21,057 nt of DNA from Saccoglossus kowalevskii (GCF_000003605.2 NW_003142877.1:1-21057), one strand, 5' to 3'; counted from the first letter of the stretch, positions 1 through 10,581 are shown. Numbers and translations are program-made. Notes: generated from the letters alone by a model not told the origin.

Positions 1-42
1 GAAGAAACAGTACTATAGGAAGAAGATATAATAATAACATAC

Positions 43-183
43 CTTGGAATAGTAGGCTAAGCTATGTTCAATGGGAGAAAGGTGAAATATATCAATTTGT
101 AATTCTTCACATAATTCAAACACTTTCTCATCAAATGGACCCATAAACTGACCACCCAGGTCGCAATAGTCACCTGATGAACC
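43..183 (-). CDS. Exon 3 of FAD-dependent amine oxidase-like gene (gene continues beyond left edge)
   Basis: This exon has 141 bases, 47 codons in phase 0 at both ends. The acceptor is ttttgcag at 191-184 and the donor is AAG|GTATGT at 42. It encodes residues 50-96, including GDYCDLGGQFMGP (53-65), a helix FDEKVFELCEELQID, and FHLSPIEHSLAYYSK. The D-L-G-G/A-Q motif after RxGGR is typical of flavin amine oxidases. The SPIE near the end resembles renalase more than monoamine oxidase. That comparison is from memory and is not a computed alignment. The catalytic C-terminal half and covalent-flavin cysteine, if any, lie outside the window. An alternative reading is a generic protoporphyrinogen-oxidase-like FAD protein. 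Confidence 0.8.
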
Positions 184-1054
184 CTGCAAAATGTTAGCAT
201 AGACAATAATAGACACTTCAAAGGACGTGCATGCATGCAAAAATGCAACAAGCAATTGATGCTCAATTGTTTCAATAATAAAATATATACCAGTATGAGC
301 TGAACTTTTTGTTATATTTAACATATCTTTGAATTCAAATAATACTGAGCCCAAAATGCCCCTTGTGATATCATATAGACATATATATGGGTTATTATAT
401 TATGAAAGTTATACTATATGGATATGGAAACAGTTGTAAAATTAAATTTTGGTTAACAACAATTAATTTGAAGCTATCAATCAATTTATTTCCTAAAATA
501 TGTAAAAGAAAATGCACAATAAATTAAGAGAAGGTTTAAATGTCTTTCAAAAGCAGTGGGTTCACCCACCATGCATTCACATTTTATGTAAATAAACAAC
601 ATTTGAATGACATACAAATATTTCACTAAGTGCAGTATAATTTCAGCCATATTGCATGCATGTTGTCATGGCAACCACTTCCCTTTTAATTGTACATTTT
701 TAAATATGTAATTTGAGTAAATGTACATTAATCTCCTTTCAAGGGTGAATATGAATATTGTAAACTTTCCCTGCTAGCAATTTTATGGCATTCTTCAAGA
801 TAAAATGCTGACAATTTGTGTCATATGAGAAATTTTCACTGCTACAAAATTTCACAAACTCACGAAATTCATTAAAATTTGTCTTGATTAAAACGGTAAA
901 CACTTTTATTTCAGTGCACAAATTAAGACATGTTACAGCCAACTAAATTTAATTTGCTGGTTGTGTCAATATCAACAGTTGGAATTACATCGCAAGAAAT
1001 TTTCTTTGCTGCAGAAAAAAGTGTACAAATAATTTAATATTCTATCAAACATAC
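184..1054 (-). other. Intron 2 of the amine oxidase-like gene
   Basis: This is AT-rich sequence between exons 2 and 3 with GTATGT and CAG borders. Short open frames here have no recognisable motif. I see no repeat, RNA gene or conserved element. Confidence 0.6.
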
Positions 1055-1149
1055 TTTATGAGTGAGCAGTCTTCCTCCAACTCTACTATCAGCTTCAAGT
1101 ATGACAACATCTATGCCTTTTTCAATCAGGATTTTGGCTGCCATCATGC
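1055..1149 (-). CDS. Exon 2 of FAD-dependent amine oxidase-like gene
   Basis: This exon has 95 bases: GC plus 31 codons. The acceptor is ctttctacag at 1160-1150 and the donor is AAA|GTATGT at 1054. It encodes residues 18-49: helix MMAAKILIEKG, strand IDVVILEAD ending in Glu36, then R-V-G-G-R (40-44). In this superfamily the glutamate binds the FAD ribose and the RxGGR motif closes over the pyrophosphate. The exon leaves in phase 0, as the next exon requires. It is separated from exon 1 by 10,939 bp filled largely with retrotransposon remains, and from exon 3 by an 871-bp intron. It has no stops or frameshifts, unlike the mobile-element frames nearby, which suggests a gene under selection. Confidence 0.8.
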
Positions 1150-1888
1150 CTGTAGAAAGTCACAAAAGGTTTGGGCAGTGATGAATTGACACAAATTCTA
1201 ACTGTTCAACATTTCACACTTAATTATATGAAGAAATAGTACTATTCCAATCAATTAAGAACACATTTCTTATATATCTATCTACAGTCATTTTCTGGGG
1301 AATCTTTTGAGCAGATCTTTATTTCGGAAGCCTTATTGATTTAGTTAATTTACGTTGGCATAATTTACCTGCCGAGTTGCCGCCAGTTGTGCAGTTGAGT
1401 TGAAAATTCTCAGTAATCTATATGTAATCTATTGACATGAGCTTAGATTTACCAGAACAGTAGATGCATGTAGTATACTCATATTGATCATCATAATAAA
1501 GAACTGGAAGGTTACATTGGTGTTTTGCATTGGGTTACTGGGGCAGCTACAGCCAAAACTCAACAGTCAACAATTTCTGAAACTATAGACATTGCTGTAT
1601 ACAAAAATGTAGCTCTCAGGTGTCACAGCCAATGAGAATAGTGGGATATCGAATAAGACTCAATCTGCATACCGAAGAAACTTTGCTTTAATTTGCAATT
1701 TTGGTTAATAATTTCAGTGTCAATTTTAGGATCTGTGTTATTAGCAGGTTTGACATCTGTACTTGGCTTACCCATGTGCTCTGTGCTTTCCTGTTTCGGT
1801 CATGATTTTTGTTTACCACACTCCCAACCAAATAGTGAGCGTTTCTGCCCTTTCAAATCGATTGTGAAATTAGTTCCATTAGTCAAAT
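1150..1888 (-). other. 3' part of intron 1; no assigned content
   Basis: This 740-bp stretch lies between exon 2 and the first recognisable BEL/Pao gag frame. It should include the gag leader and possibly the 5' LTR. I could not find a matching LTR copy downstream, a primer-binding site or an LTR terminus. A 69-aa open frame at 1693-1902 has no motifs. Confidence 0.4.
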
Positions 1889-3315
1889 TTGATACAATTT
1901 AATAGTCTCTTTTCAGATATAGCTGATGAGGTCATCACACTGACAGACATTAGTCCACATGACAATGAAGTGCCACCAGAGGCACAAATGGGATTGGCTA
2001 GTATTCCCATTGAAAGCCAAACTGAGGAAGAGACAAGTCAACTGCAGAGGTCAGACAGAACAAGGAAACTTACAGAAAAAGGCAAAACAGTATAGAAGTG
2101 GAGTACTATCAAGAAAATTCTGGGAAAAACATTATGATTTAATAACTGCACAGAAACTTGTAACTGAGCCAACCATAGACGAAGAGAAATTGACAGCAGT
2201 CAAATTAGATATTGAAAACTGCTTAGAAATATTGCAAGCTGTGGTTGAAGAGCATTTTAGTGTCCTGCCCGGTGAAGAGAGTACAGTGTTGGAAAAAGCT
2301 CTTGACAAGATTTCTGACAGCTCCACACAGGCCATCAATTTAATAAAGTTCAAATGGTATTTAACAACAACAAAGATTTCATGCCAAGATTCCATATCAA
2401 GCAAGAGCAATCAGAAATTCTTTCCAAAACTTCAAACAGAAGTCGCAGCAGAGGTAGCTGCCTTGATAAGCATGTTGGTAGCCCAAATACCGGTACTCCT
2501 GAACAACAAACAAGAAATGATAGAAAAAATTGAGTTTGAAAATAAAGAAGCTTCAATTGGAAACATAAAGGAAAATGTCAATTTGAGACAGGAATTAGAA
2601 AAACAAAAACTAGCTGCCGAGTTAAAGGCAGAAGAAGCAAAATTGAAAGTGTATCGTGATGAAGAAGATGACTCTGATTCAATTAGCAGCACATCTCAAC
2701 TGTCAAATAATGTGCCTGATCTTAAGCACTTGTTCACAACTGTAAAGAAGGAAACAGGACCTGAGAAATGCGCTCCTTTAACATCCTTCACCAACAAACA
2801 TGAGCAATCACCATACACCAAGAATGTGAACAGAGACACTCAAGCTTACCTACCATCTTCAGGGTTGATGGCAGAAACACACACTGCATATTGCTCCCAA
2901 GCAGAATTGTTTGCCAGGACAATTGCTATGAGCCGTCTACCTATTCCTGAACCCCAAGTCATTACTGGAGATCAACTTCAATAACCAGATGGGATAATGT
3001 CATTTACTACTTTAATCAAAAGTAGAGGCATTCCACAGGTTGAGACAATCCAATATCTGAAATGTTATTTAGGTGCCAATTTGGAAACCCTTTGTCATTA
3101 CAGAAGCCTTCAGATCAAAGTTTGACTTGTGGCAAAAAATCCAAACCAAGTACAGAGAGAGTGTGGATGTTCCCTTTTTTTTATAAGAAATATTGTAGTC
3201 TTTTGAAGCAAAACAATTTAATGTAATGGAACCAGATGGTACTCATACTTACAGGAAGTCGAATGGTTACTCTCGCTCAAAACCCTCAAGAAGGTCTTTA
3301 GCGACTACAGTTCAA
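1889..3315 (+). pseudogene. Decayed BEL/Pao retrotransposon gag (N-terminal, coiled-coil, start of DUF1759 region)
   Basis: This is the Gag-like part of a BEL/Pao LTR element, which in a live copy would form the virus-like particle. An R-S-D-R-T-R-K-L-T-E-K-G block at about 2050-2085 resembles the usual Pao gag N-terminus. The frame then shifts at about 2075-2095. It stays open to a TAA at 2982-2984, passing a charged coiled-coil (about 2500-2670) and LPIPEP followed by TGD, the usual entry to the DUF1759 domain. Further in-frame remains (TTLIKS, then QYLK) follow the stop. After about 3130 the match becomes patchy, with more stops, ending in a basic SRSKPSRRSLATT segment. The LINE begins right after. 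The start at 1889 is arbitrary and no 5' LTR was identified. The copy is clearly dead. Domain calls rest on motif memory. Confidence 0.72.
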
Positions 3316-3475
3316 GTGAGTTTCAAGATGGCGGAGTGGTAAGACGTGTCGTGTATGGTCTCCGCAATTTATTTTCTGAATTAACACTATTAGTCTAGCA
3401 AATGGTCTTTAATTGGAATTGCTACTTTTATAGTAACATTACCGTCAACTCACATACTTGGTAATATTGTGCTTT

Positions 3476-4347
3476 ATGAAACCTAGGAAAGGGAAAAGAC
3501 GTAGAATTGCATCGCCTACAAGCCCAACCAACGTGTTGAATATGACGTCAATGGAAACCGTGAGTACTGAGAAAGTGGATGTTTGTGGTCAAACGCAAGG
3601 TACAACCATGAACGATTTTCCCAAACTTAGCTCCCCAGAGTTGAAAATTTTAGCCGGCATTCTCACGAAGCAGAACTGTGATTTGGCTGAACAAATTTCA
3701 AAGGTTAAGAACGAGTTAACGGCGGAAATCGCAACTATAACAGGAAAGTTGGAAACTAATACCACCGACGTGGCTGATTTGAAAACAAAGGTTAATGACA
3801 TTGATAAAGGTGTTGAACACCTGCATGCAGAGAATGAGTATTTACGTGCCTTATTACTCAAAGAGCGTTGTGAACGTACAGTAGCTCAGATACAATTAGT
3901 AAGATACAGTCGCAAAACAGATGTTATTTGTCGTGGGATACCCTGTGAAAGCGACGAAGATATAGAACAAAAAATTCACGTTCTTTTCAAGGAACGGTTA
4001 AAACTCCCCTCTGTCGAAAGGATGAATTTTAGTAGTACCCAGTACACACCGCTTATCTAAGTCTACCATGGACCGACCACGGCCCCCAGTTCTGGTACGA
4101 TGTCTTACTATTAAGGACAGGGATGAAATTCTTGGTCGCGGGAGAATGTTGAAGGACTCTAATATCACTATTCATGAACATTTACCACCAGCGCTACAAA
4201 AAGCTTGAAATAAATTACTACTGGCATTCTACAATGCAAAAAAAGGACAGTTCGAAAGTTCAGATCAAAGTGCCACCAAGAGACACCTGCGCCCTGCTAA
4301 TCGTCGATGGTAAAATAATCAAGAGAGTTGACTCTGCTGAGGATTGA
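3476..4347 (+). pseudogene. LINE ORF1 (L1 ORF1p-like RNA-binding protein), frameshifted
   Basis: ORF1p coats LINE RNA as a trimeric chaperone. The ATG at 3476 (MKPRKGKRRR) gives a basic N-terminus. A heptad-rich coiled coil follows (about 3640-3880). Next is an RRM-like start (SRKTDVICRGIP, near 3910-3945). The first frame ends at 4058-4060. The RRM and C-terminal parts continue in another frame, with HRLSK then RPRPPVLVRC, KDRDEIL and a helix-rich CTD motif (HEHLPPALQKA), up to a TGA at 4206-4208. The last codons, ending in KRVDSAED at 4345-4347, are in a third frame. At least two frameshifts are therefore present. A perfect TGACGTCA palindrome falls inside the frame at 3543-3550, probably by chance. 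Confidence 0.85.
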
Positions 4348-4704
4348 GTCATATTATTTATAAATAATTCCGTAGTAATATTTACTTTGTTTTTAATGCT
4401 AGTTTATTACTGTTTATGGAGACCAACCCGAATATGATGATATTATTTGTTTCCGTCAATTTGTTGTGTTTCTTTATGTTACTTTCAATTGTGCAAAGTG
4501 ATAATATGTTTATTTTGCTTTCTTCTATCAGTCGTTTATCTCTTGGTATTTTGTTGTACTTGTTGTTTTGTTACTTGTCTAGTAGTAAGATACATACGTG
4601 TAATACAATTCGCCCCATGCAATGCTCGTTCACAGTAGTTAAATATTTTCCCCATTACCAAATTTGGTATGGACCACTCATATTATATAAAACATGTATT
4701 AGAA
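4348..4704 (+). other. LINE inter-ORF region
   Basis: This 357-bp, T-rich spacer separates ORF1 from the first recognisable ORF2 codons. It carries an open frame (4416-4736) rich in Leu, Ile and Phe. That composition is expected from T-rich DNA and I do not treat it as a gene. The length is unusual for an L1-type spacer, but insertions in this copy could explain it. Confidence 0.45.
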
Positions 4705-5446
4705 ATGAAACAATTAAAAGTCGGAATTGCATCTGATAATTGTAATGGTTTGGCTAATACCGACAAAAGATGGGGAATATTTACATAGTTGAAAGGGAAA
4801 CCTCACAATATATTTTGTTTACAGGAGACTCACTCAGTGGCATGTAACGAACGTTATTGGAAATCAGATTGGGGGGGCCGAAATAATATTTAGTCATGGT
4901 GCAACCAATCAATGCGCGGTAGCTATTTGCTTGAAAAACAACTTTTCATATGTAATTAACAATATTAGACACGATACAGATGGTCAGTGGATTATGGCCG
5001 ACATAGCAGTTGATTCACTTCGTTTTGTTTTGTTTTGTTGTGTTTATATGGACCTAATGTAGACAGTCCTGATTTTTTTTGATAGTGTTAACTCAAATCT
5101 TAGTGAATTTTGTGAACATACTTTAGAAGTAATTGTCTGTGGAGATTTTAATACCGTGTTTAATGAATCTATTGACAGAGCGGGTACTAATTTACATAAT
5201 TATCACCCAAAATCACGAGATAGTACTAATAATTTAATGTTCACTTGGGATGCAATGGATGTTTGGCGATTACGCAACCAGACCTCTAGACGGTATTCCT
5301 GGCGAAGGGGGACAAGAGCTAGTCGAATTGATTATATTTTGATTCCTTTCTCCTTTGTAGCAAAGGTTACTATGGCAACTATAGGTGAACAGCTTCGTTC
5401 TGACCATTGTTTAATATTTGTCTGTATTGAAACTAGTATTTTGTAG
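4705..5446 (+). pseudogene. LINE ORF2, endonuclease (EEP) domain, broken
   Basis: This domain nicks target DNA to prime reverse transcription. The likely start is the ATG at 4705. Motifs appear in order: N-x-N-G-L (about 4735-4755), QETHS (near 4825), YGPN (about 5048, after a frameshift), GDFNTVFN (near 5140-5165), SRIDYIL (about 5317-5340) and SDHCLI (about 5399-5416). These correspond to the catalytic Asn, Glu, Tyr, Asp/Asn and Asp-His pairs of APE-type nucleases. Breaks include a TAG at 4786-4788, a shift at a run of seven G (4871-4877), and a shift around a TTTTG microsatellite (5022-5042). A TAG follows at 5444-5446. The intact motif residues suggest a fairly young loss. Confidence 0.88.
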
Positions 5447-7258
5447 CGTGGTAAAGGGTATTGGCACTTTAATACTTCACTTTTGAGTGACAGTGAATTT
5501 CTCAACCAGTCGAAGCAATTTATTACAGAATTTTTTGAAGTTAATACTGGGACCTCGACTCCACACAATGTTTGGGATGCTTTTAAATGTGCATTTAGAG
5601 GTCATTGTATAAAATATAGTTCATATAAATGTAAGCAATATAAAGAAAGGGAAAAGAAACTCCTAGACGAAATCAATAAATTACAAAATTTAATTGACTC
5701 TGTAGATATCCCTAATGTCGACAGTTTGCAAGAACTCGCAATAAAACAGGATGAACTACAATCATATTATTCAATGAAAACAGCCGGTCTCACTATCCGT
5801 GCGAAAGCACGCTGGATGTTAGCTGGTAAACGACCAACTAAGTATTTTTTAAATTTAATTCAAAGGAATTGTTCTCGAAAGAATCTAAAACAAATTATCA
5901 CTCACAAATGGTACGATAATTAGTAATCCGGAAGATATTCTAAACGAGGAAGTGGACTTTTATAGCAAATTATATTCTTTGGATGAAGAAGTTGAACCAT
6001 CAGAGAAAGATTATGGTGAATTTTTCCCTGTAAATTACAATTCTGTTAGTGAATCGAAAAAGTCATTGTGCAAGGGTATGATCACAGTGTCCGAGTTACG
6101 TAATGCAATCAACTCTTTTCCACCTGGGAAATCACCTGGTTTAGATGGTACTCCGGTGGAAGTTTAGAAGTGTTTTTTTACACAGATAGCCCCCAACATG
6201 CTTCACTGTTTTGAATATTCATATGAATGCAGTCAAATGTCATTGTCACAAAAAACCGGGCTACTAACTTTGCTTCTCAAAAAGGATGCCCAGGGCAAAG
6301 ACAAAGACCCAGTGTTTTTAAAAAATTGGAGACCACTAACTCTTTTGTGCTGTGATGTCCGTATCCTTGCAAAATGTCTTTCTCTTCGTGTGAAACATGT
6401 GATCTCAGATATTATTAATGAAGACCAAACTGGGTTCATTCATGGTCGATTTATTGCAGACAATATTCGAAGGTTGCTGGAAATTATGATACGTATGAAA
6501 AAAATGATGAACCGGGATTGGTCTTTATAGCTGATTTTGAAAAAGCATTTGATAAGTTGAGATGGGATTTAATTATAAAAAGTTTAGAATATTTTAATTT
6601 TGGTCAATTATTTGTAACCTGGGTGAAACTCATGTACCGGGATATTAGTAGCCGTATAATCAATAATGGTAATATTTCAATGCAGTTTGGTCTCTCCCGT
6701 GGTGTTAGACAGGGTTGCCCCATGTCACCTTACCTGTTTATCATTTGTGTTGAGCTTTTGACCAACAGAGTGAGACGCTGTGACAAAATTTAAGGTTTAT
6801 ATACAGGTCCCATAGAGAATAAGATCTCTCAATATGCGGATGACACGAATTTCCCGACGTATCCTTCCCACGAATCACTTAACTCGTTGCTAAGTATTTT
6901 GTCTAATTTTGCAATTATTTCTGGGTTGAAACCAAATTATGATAAATGCAAAGTCTTGAGGGTTGGGTCTATAAAAAATACAAACTTCACTATTGAAACA
7001 TCTCAGCCTGTAACCTGGGCTGACGGTTCTGTTGATGTGCTTGGAATACATCTTCCTGTTGATTATTCACAAATAACTACATTAAACTTTAATTATCGCA
7101 TTGAAAAAGTGAGAAAGTTGTTGCAGTCATAGAAGGGCATGGGTCTGACAGTATATGGTAAAATAACGATTATAAAATCTTTGGCGATTTCGCAATTTAC
7201 TTACTTGTTTATGTCTCTTCCCTCCCCGGACGCGGCTTTTTTAAAAAATATGATAATA
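5447..7258 (+). pseudogene. LINE ORF2, linker and reverse transcriptase domain, broken
   Basis: This is the RNA-dependent DNA polymerase part. The linker runs through 5483-5923, and the conserved WMLAGKRPTKYF segment near 5812 leads into the RT. Then come FPPGKSPGLDG (about 6118-6150), LKNWRPLTLL (about 6319-6348) and motif A IADFEKAFD (about 6527-6553), which carries the first catalytic Asp. Motif B is SRGVRQGCPMSPYLF (about 6698-6742) and motif C is YADD (6833-6844). All three catalytic aspartates are present. Inactivating changes include TAG after 5920, TAG near 6165, a frame change near 6520, TAA 6791-6793, TAG 7130-7132 and TAG near 7258, followed by a shift at an adjacent A/T homopolymer run. 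The motif set is that of L1-clade elements. Confidence 0.92.
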
Positions 7259-8432
7259 TAGTTTTCCAGTTTTTATGGGGAGGTAAACGTAATTGGGTTA
7301 AAAAAGACGATGTATACAAACCATATGATAAAGGTGGCCTCAACCTAACCAATTTAAGAGAATTCAATGCTGCATTAAAAGCAGCTTGGATTCCGAGACT
7401 TTATTGTAATACAAAGTCTTTCTGTAGTGTATATTACAAAGCCATACTAGGTCAATTTGGTGGTATTTTACTCTTCTTCGCAAATTTAGAAAAAAAAGAC
7501 CATAGTACTCTCGACCCATTACCCTCCACTGTTTTGAAAGAAGTTATTTATCCATGGCTGCAATATAACTATACCCCAATTGATAAAATAGATAACATTT
7601 TGAAGGAAATAATTTGGAACAATTCCATTGTACGCATCAACAGTGACCCTATTGTATGGAAACAATTTATAGATGCTGGTATTATCTTTATCAATGATTT
7701 ATTCTGTGAGACATGTACATTTATGAAATATGATGAATTTATTGTAAAGTTTGGTAAGTTATGTACACATCACGAGTATAATCAGTTGGTATCAGCCATC
7801 CCATCTACTTGGAAAAAAACAAAGCCGAATAATGAAAAGATTTGGGTATGTATGCCAAATATGCGCAAAAAAAACATGGTTAACAGGTGATAAAATTAAC
7901 AGAGATATTTACACGTATTTATTGAATTTGCATAGTTCAAATGATATCCCCTTGCATATTAAACACTATTGGCATGACATTCTTGACTGCAGCATTCCGT
8001 GGAAAATAGTGTTTTTGCTTCCTTACAATGGATCCCAAATTAAGACATTTTCAATACAAGCTTATTATGAAATTTTTGCCATCAAATCGTCTTCTTCACT
8101 CAAGGAATATGATTGATGATCCTGTATGTACGTTTTGTAAGGAAGTAATAGAGGACTATTTTCATCTCTTCTGGGATTGCGTTTTTATTTCAAAATTCTG
8201 GTCATGCGCATTACAGTGGTATCGTACTATAACACATTCCAGCATATCATTAAATGCAATGAAATGTATCCTTGGTGATGTCGAAAACCATGCCAATATA
8301 TTATTTAATGCATTTCTCCTGATGGGTCGATACTACATCTATCTTTGTAAAATATTGGGAAATAGTATCAACATGAATTGTTTTAAGCTGTATGTTAAAT
8401 CTGTGTATACTGTTGAAAATCAAAGTGCATGA
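7259..8432 (+). pseudogene. LINE ORF2 C-terminal region with CCHC motif, frameshifted
   Basis: The frame is open from about 7250 to 7890, starting with FLWGGKRNWV and GGLNLTNLREFNAALK, which are typical post-RT conserved blocks in Tx1/L1 elements. Two further frame changes follow (segments ending near 7890 and 8116). The last segment contains C-x2-C-x8-H-x4-C (Cys 8127, Cys 8136, His 8163, Cys 8178), the cysteine motif found near the end of L1 ORF2. The terminal TGA is at 8430-8432. Loss of this motif is known to harm retrotransposition in L1; here the residues are kept but out of frame with the RT. Confidence 0.87.
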
Positions 8433-8600
8433 ATGAACGGAAAGCAATCTGAGCTTGTGGGGTGGGGTGCGTTTGTACAATACTTTTAAATATAACTACT
8501 AGTTGTGAACTCTTTCTTCGTTTGTCTGTACATGGGTACACTTTTCTTTTTCTGTACAATGTCGTGTATTTATGTGGTTATCTTCTAAGAAAAAAAAAAA
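8433..8600 (+). other. LINE 3' UTR and poly(A) tail
   Basis: A 157-bp 3' UTR contains a G-rich tract (about 8458-8470, GTGGGGTGGGGTG). Beyond it lie 11 A residues at 8590-8600. No AATAAA lies close to the tail. The tail abuts BEL/Pao gag sequence directly, which fixes the right edge of the LINE. Confidence 0.8.
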
Positions 8601-9260
8601 CTTTTCCCAGAGAACCATGGACCAAAGAGACTTTATAATCATGAAAAAAGACCTCTGTTTTGGATGTTTTGGAGAAAGTCACATGTCAACACAATGCTGA
8701 CAATGCAGATCTGCTGACTCCTAAGCAGGACTGCCCAGTTGGTTTGTTAATTGGATACAACTGCCCAAGTGCTTTAGCACCTCAGAATTGCGTCTTAGGC
8801 AGTGGCAACCAACCATATGATGTAGAAACTAAACTCAATACGTGACGTATGTATATAAGACACCAGTAAAAGAAGTCACCATTGCTGATTTACTAGTAGA
8901 AATAGACTTCAGAGATGAAGATCATATACATAAGTTTAAAAAAATCATATGAAATGGTATTTGGCAGAGGGAAGATGGGTATTATGAGATGCCGCTACCA
9001 TTTAGGAATGGAAAACCTCCACAGTTACCAAATAATCGTCAAGCAACCATGCATCGTGCTATAGGCTTGTTGAAACAATTCCAGAGAAAACCAGAATATC
9101 AAAATATTACACCACTTTCATGAGAGAGATTCTAAGGATAGATGATGTGGTAATGGTCCCTCATGATGAGCAACTGACATCAACACCATGGTATATACCT
9201 CATCATGGAGTATACCATCCCAGAAAACCAAATAAAGTGAGAGGTATTTTTGATTGCTCG
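8601..9260 (+). pseudogene. BEL/Pao remnant: gag zinc knuckle, protease tail, start of RT, with internal deletion
   Basis: This is the continuation of the element interrupted by the LINE. A gag CCHC knuckle C-x2-C-x4-H-x4-C lies at 8656-8697 and is followed at once by TGA. A few bases later, in another frame, is CPVGLLIGYNCPSAL (about 8730-8775), a block that normally ends the Pao aspartic-protease region. The protease core that should lie between is gone. Next come QREDGYYEMPLPF (about 8965-9005), with an earlier in-frame TGA at 8950-8952, and HRAIGLLKQFQR. After a frame change comes WYIPHHGVYHPRKP (about 9189-9230) and IFDCS (ending 9260), the usual entry to Pao reverse transcriptase. RT catalytic motifs, RNase H, integrase and the 3' LTR are absent. 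Confidence 0.82.
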
Positions 9261-10371
9261 TTACCAGGGTTTAAGCTTGAACAACCACCTTTTATTGTCA
9301 GGCCAATATACCATAATTGCTCTATTAGTAGTGCATGTATTAAGGTAGCCAGACTCTTATTTGTGTTACGATTCTCACATTTATTTATTTATTGATAAAA
9401 TGTACTTTAAATTTTCATCTGATAAAGTCAACATAACATAGAATGTCATGTACCGGGTATGTTGGTTAAAATGTACATTTTCTGAACCCTTACCAAATGT
9501 GCAAAAAGTATACAACTTCTGAATAAATTTGTACATTTTATGTATAATTTTTGTATACAGGAAGTACCCTATATTATGAATAGATTTGTATACAAAAAGT
9601 ATGCAAATACTATGCAAATAGTGTACAAAAAATGGACTTTTGTATACAAGAAGTATCCCATATTAGGAACACTTTTGTATACAAAAATTGTACAAAAATC
9701 AATTCATAAAATGGGCATTTATTTAAAAATAATAAAATTTAACTTCATTGTGTGTTTCATTTGCCCCAGTTCATGGTCATATTACACAACAGCATGTATT
9801 TGTATTTACCCATACTTACATTTAGAATTCAATTTATCAATTGTTTACGCTTACCAGACTAACCATGGTACATTCATTACAACCTATATTGTATCTGTTT
9901 GACATATATGTGAGCAAAGGATGTACAACAAACAGATTGTGATGAGTGTAATACTGATTTATTTCATTGTATTTTCCTCAACTGATAATGACAAAACTGG
10001 ATATATAATGGAAAATTAAATTAATTAATATTCAATTAAATTCCATATTTTTGTACAGTTTATGTATACATATTTTGTATTATTGGGCCTAGTTTATTTA
10101 GTTTCTAAGTTTATTCAGATTCTAAGTCAAATTTACTAATGTAAATAGTACTAATGTGAGTGCTGTTCACCTTTCTTGAGTGTGCGAGGGCGCTGTTCAC
10201 CCTTGAGTCTTATTTATATTTTCACAGTTTCTGCCATTTTAGCTTTGAAATTGATCACTTTCAGACTATCGACCTCAGTGTAAATGTTAAACTAGTTTCG
10301 AGACCCTTTGAAAGTAGAAAGACATAAACTTGCAGTCAAAATAATAAGAAGCTATTTAACTGACTATTTAA
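9261..10371. other. Intron 1 interior, AT-rich; GTATAC-rich repeats
   Basis: No gene is seen here. The Pao match stops at about 9260. The stretch holds the duplicated GTATAC segment listed separately, a near-palindromic AT block at about 10010-10050, and a short imperfect duplication of GCTGTTCACC at 10162-10171 and 10192-10201. Confidence 0.4.
9549..9691. repeat. Two diverged direct copies of a ~53-bp GTATAC-bearing unit
   Basis: Copy 1 (9549-9601) and copy 2 (9638-9691) share TTTTGTATAC-A-GAAGTA, ATATTA-GAA and a second GTATACAAAAA. They are 89 bp apart. Each copy carries two GTATAC palindromes, and another GTATAC lies near 9508. Confidence 0.65.
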
Positions 10372-10417
10372 TTTTTCATTTTACTGACATGTTCTTATTA
10401 CCATATTTTCTTGCAAG

Positions 10418-10581
10418 TTGCAAAACATGGTCATACATGTCATTGCTACGGCATTCTAAATGTGCGGTTTACTGTTGATCGTGAAGCCCGTCCAGCAGGA
10501 ATTATTTCAGAGCAAATGGTGGCTGCTAGGATGATATCAAGTGTAGATGAAGGGAGAGAAAGTGTCAGTTTCTCGCTCTAG
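10418..10581 (+). other. Exon-like open segment of unknown origin, antisense inside intron 1
   Basis: A frame preceded by a pyrimidine-rich AG (tattttcttgcaag) encodes about 54 residues with coding-like composition, including KHGHTCHCYG, FTVDREARPAG and ISEQMVAARM, and ends at TAG 10579-10581. The frame has no ATG upstream. I do not recognise the family. It may be a terminal exon of a plus-strand gene, a captured fragment or a chance frame. A second plus-strand segment (10861-10974) starts with an ATG-led frame, MKMINKIENM, and stops at CAG|GTAAAC, a donor-like site, but the two are not shown to be linked. Confidence 0.25.

Larger units (their letters stand above)
3316..8600 (+). mobile_element. 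L1/Tx1-like non-LTR retrotransposon (LINE), near full length, inactivated
   Basis: This is a two-ORF LINE of about 5.3 kb on the plus strand. It has a short 5' UTR, ORF1 with a coiled coil and RNA-binding fold, ORF2 with AP-like endonuclease, reverse transcriptase and a C-terminal CCHC motif, a short 3' UTR, and an 11-A tail (8590-8600). This order and the ORF1 type place it in the L1 superclade, most like the Tx1/L1 group. It interrupts a BEL/Pao gag frame: basic gag remains lie left of 3316, and gag zinc-knuckle sequence starts just after the A tail. I see no clear target-site duplication, and a short stretch of gag appears to be missing at the junction. The left boundary is uncertain by about 20 bp. 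Multiple stops and frameshifts show it is fossil. Confidence 0.93.

Noticed and set aside
1150-1888. 5' LTR of the Pao element
   Set aside because: No second copy, terminal dinucleotides or primer-binding site could be found by eye.
1693-1902. 69-residue ORF before the gag frame
   Set aside because: No motif, and its composition is typical of AT-rich non-coding DNA.
4416-4736. 106-residue hydrophobic ORF between LINE ORF1 and ORF2
   Set aside because: T-rich spacer DNA gives Leu/Phe/Ile runs. No LINE protein of this kind is known to me, and it overlaps the ORF2 start.
8601-8640. LINE target-site duplication
   Set aside because: The bases after the A tail (CTTTTCCCAG) have no convincing match near 3300-3330.
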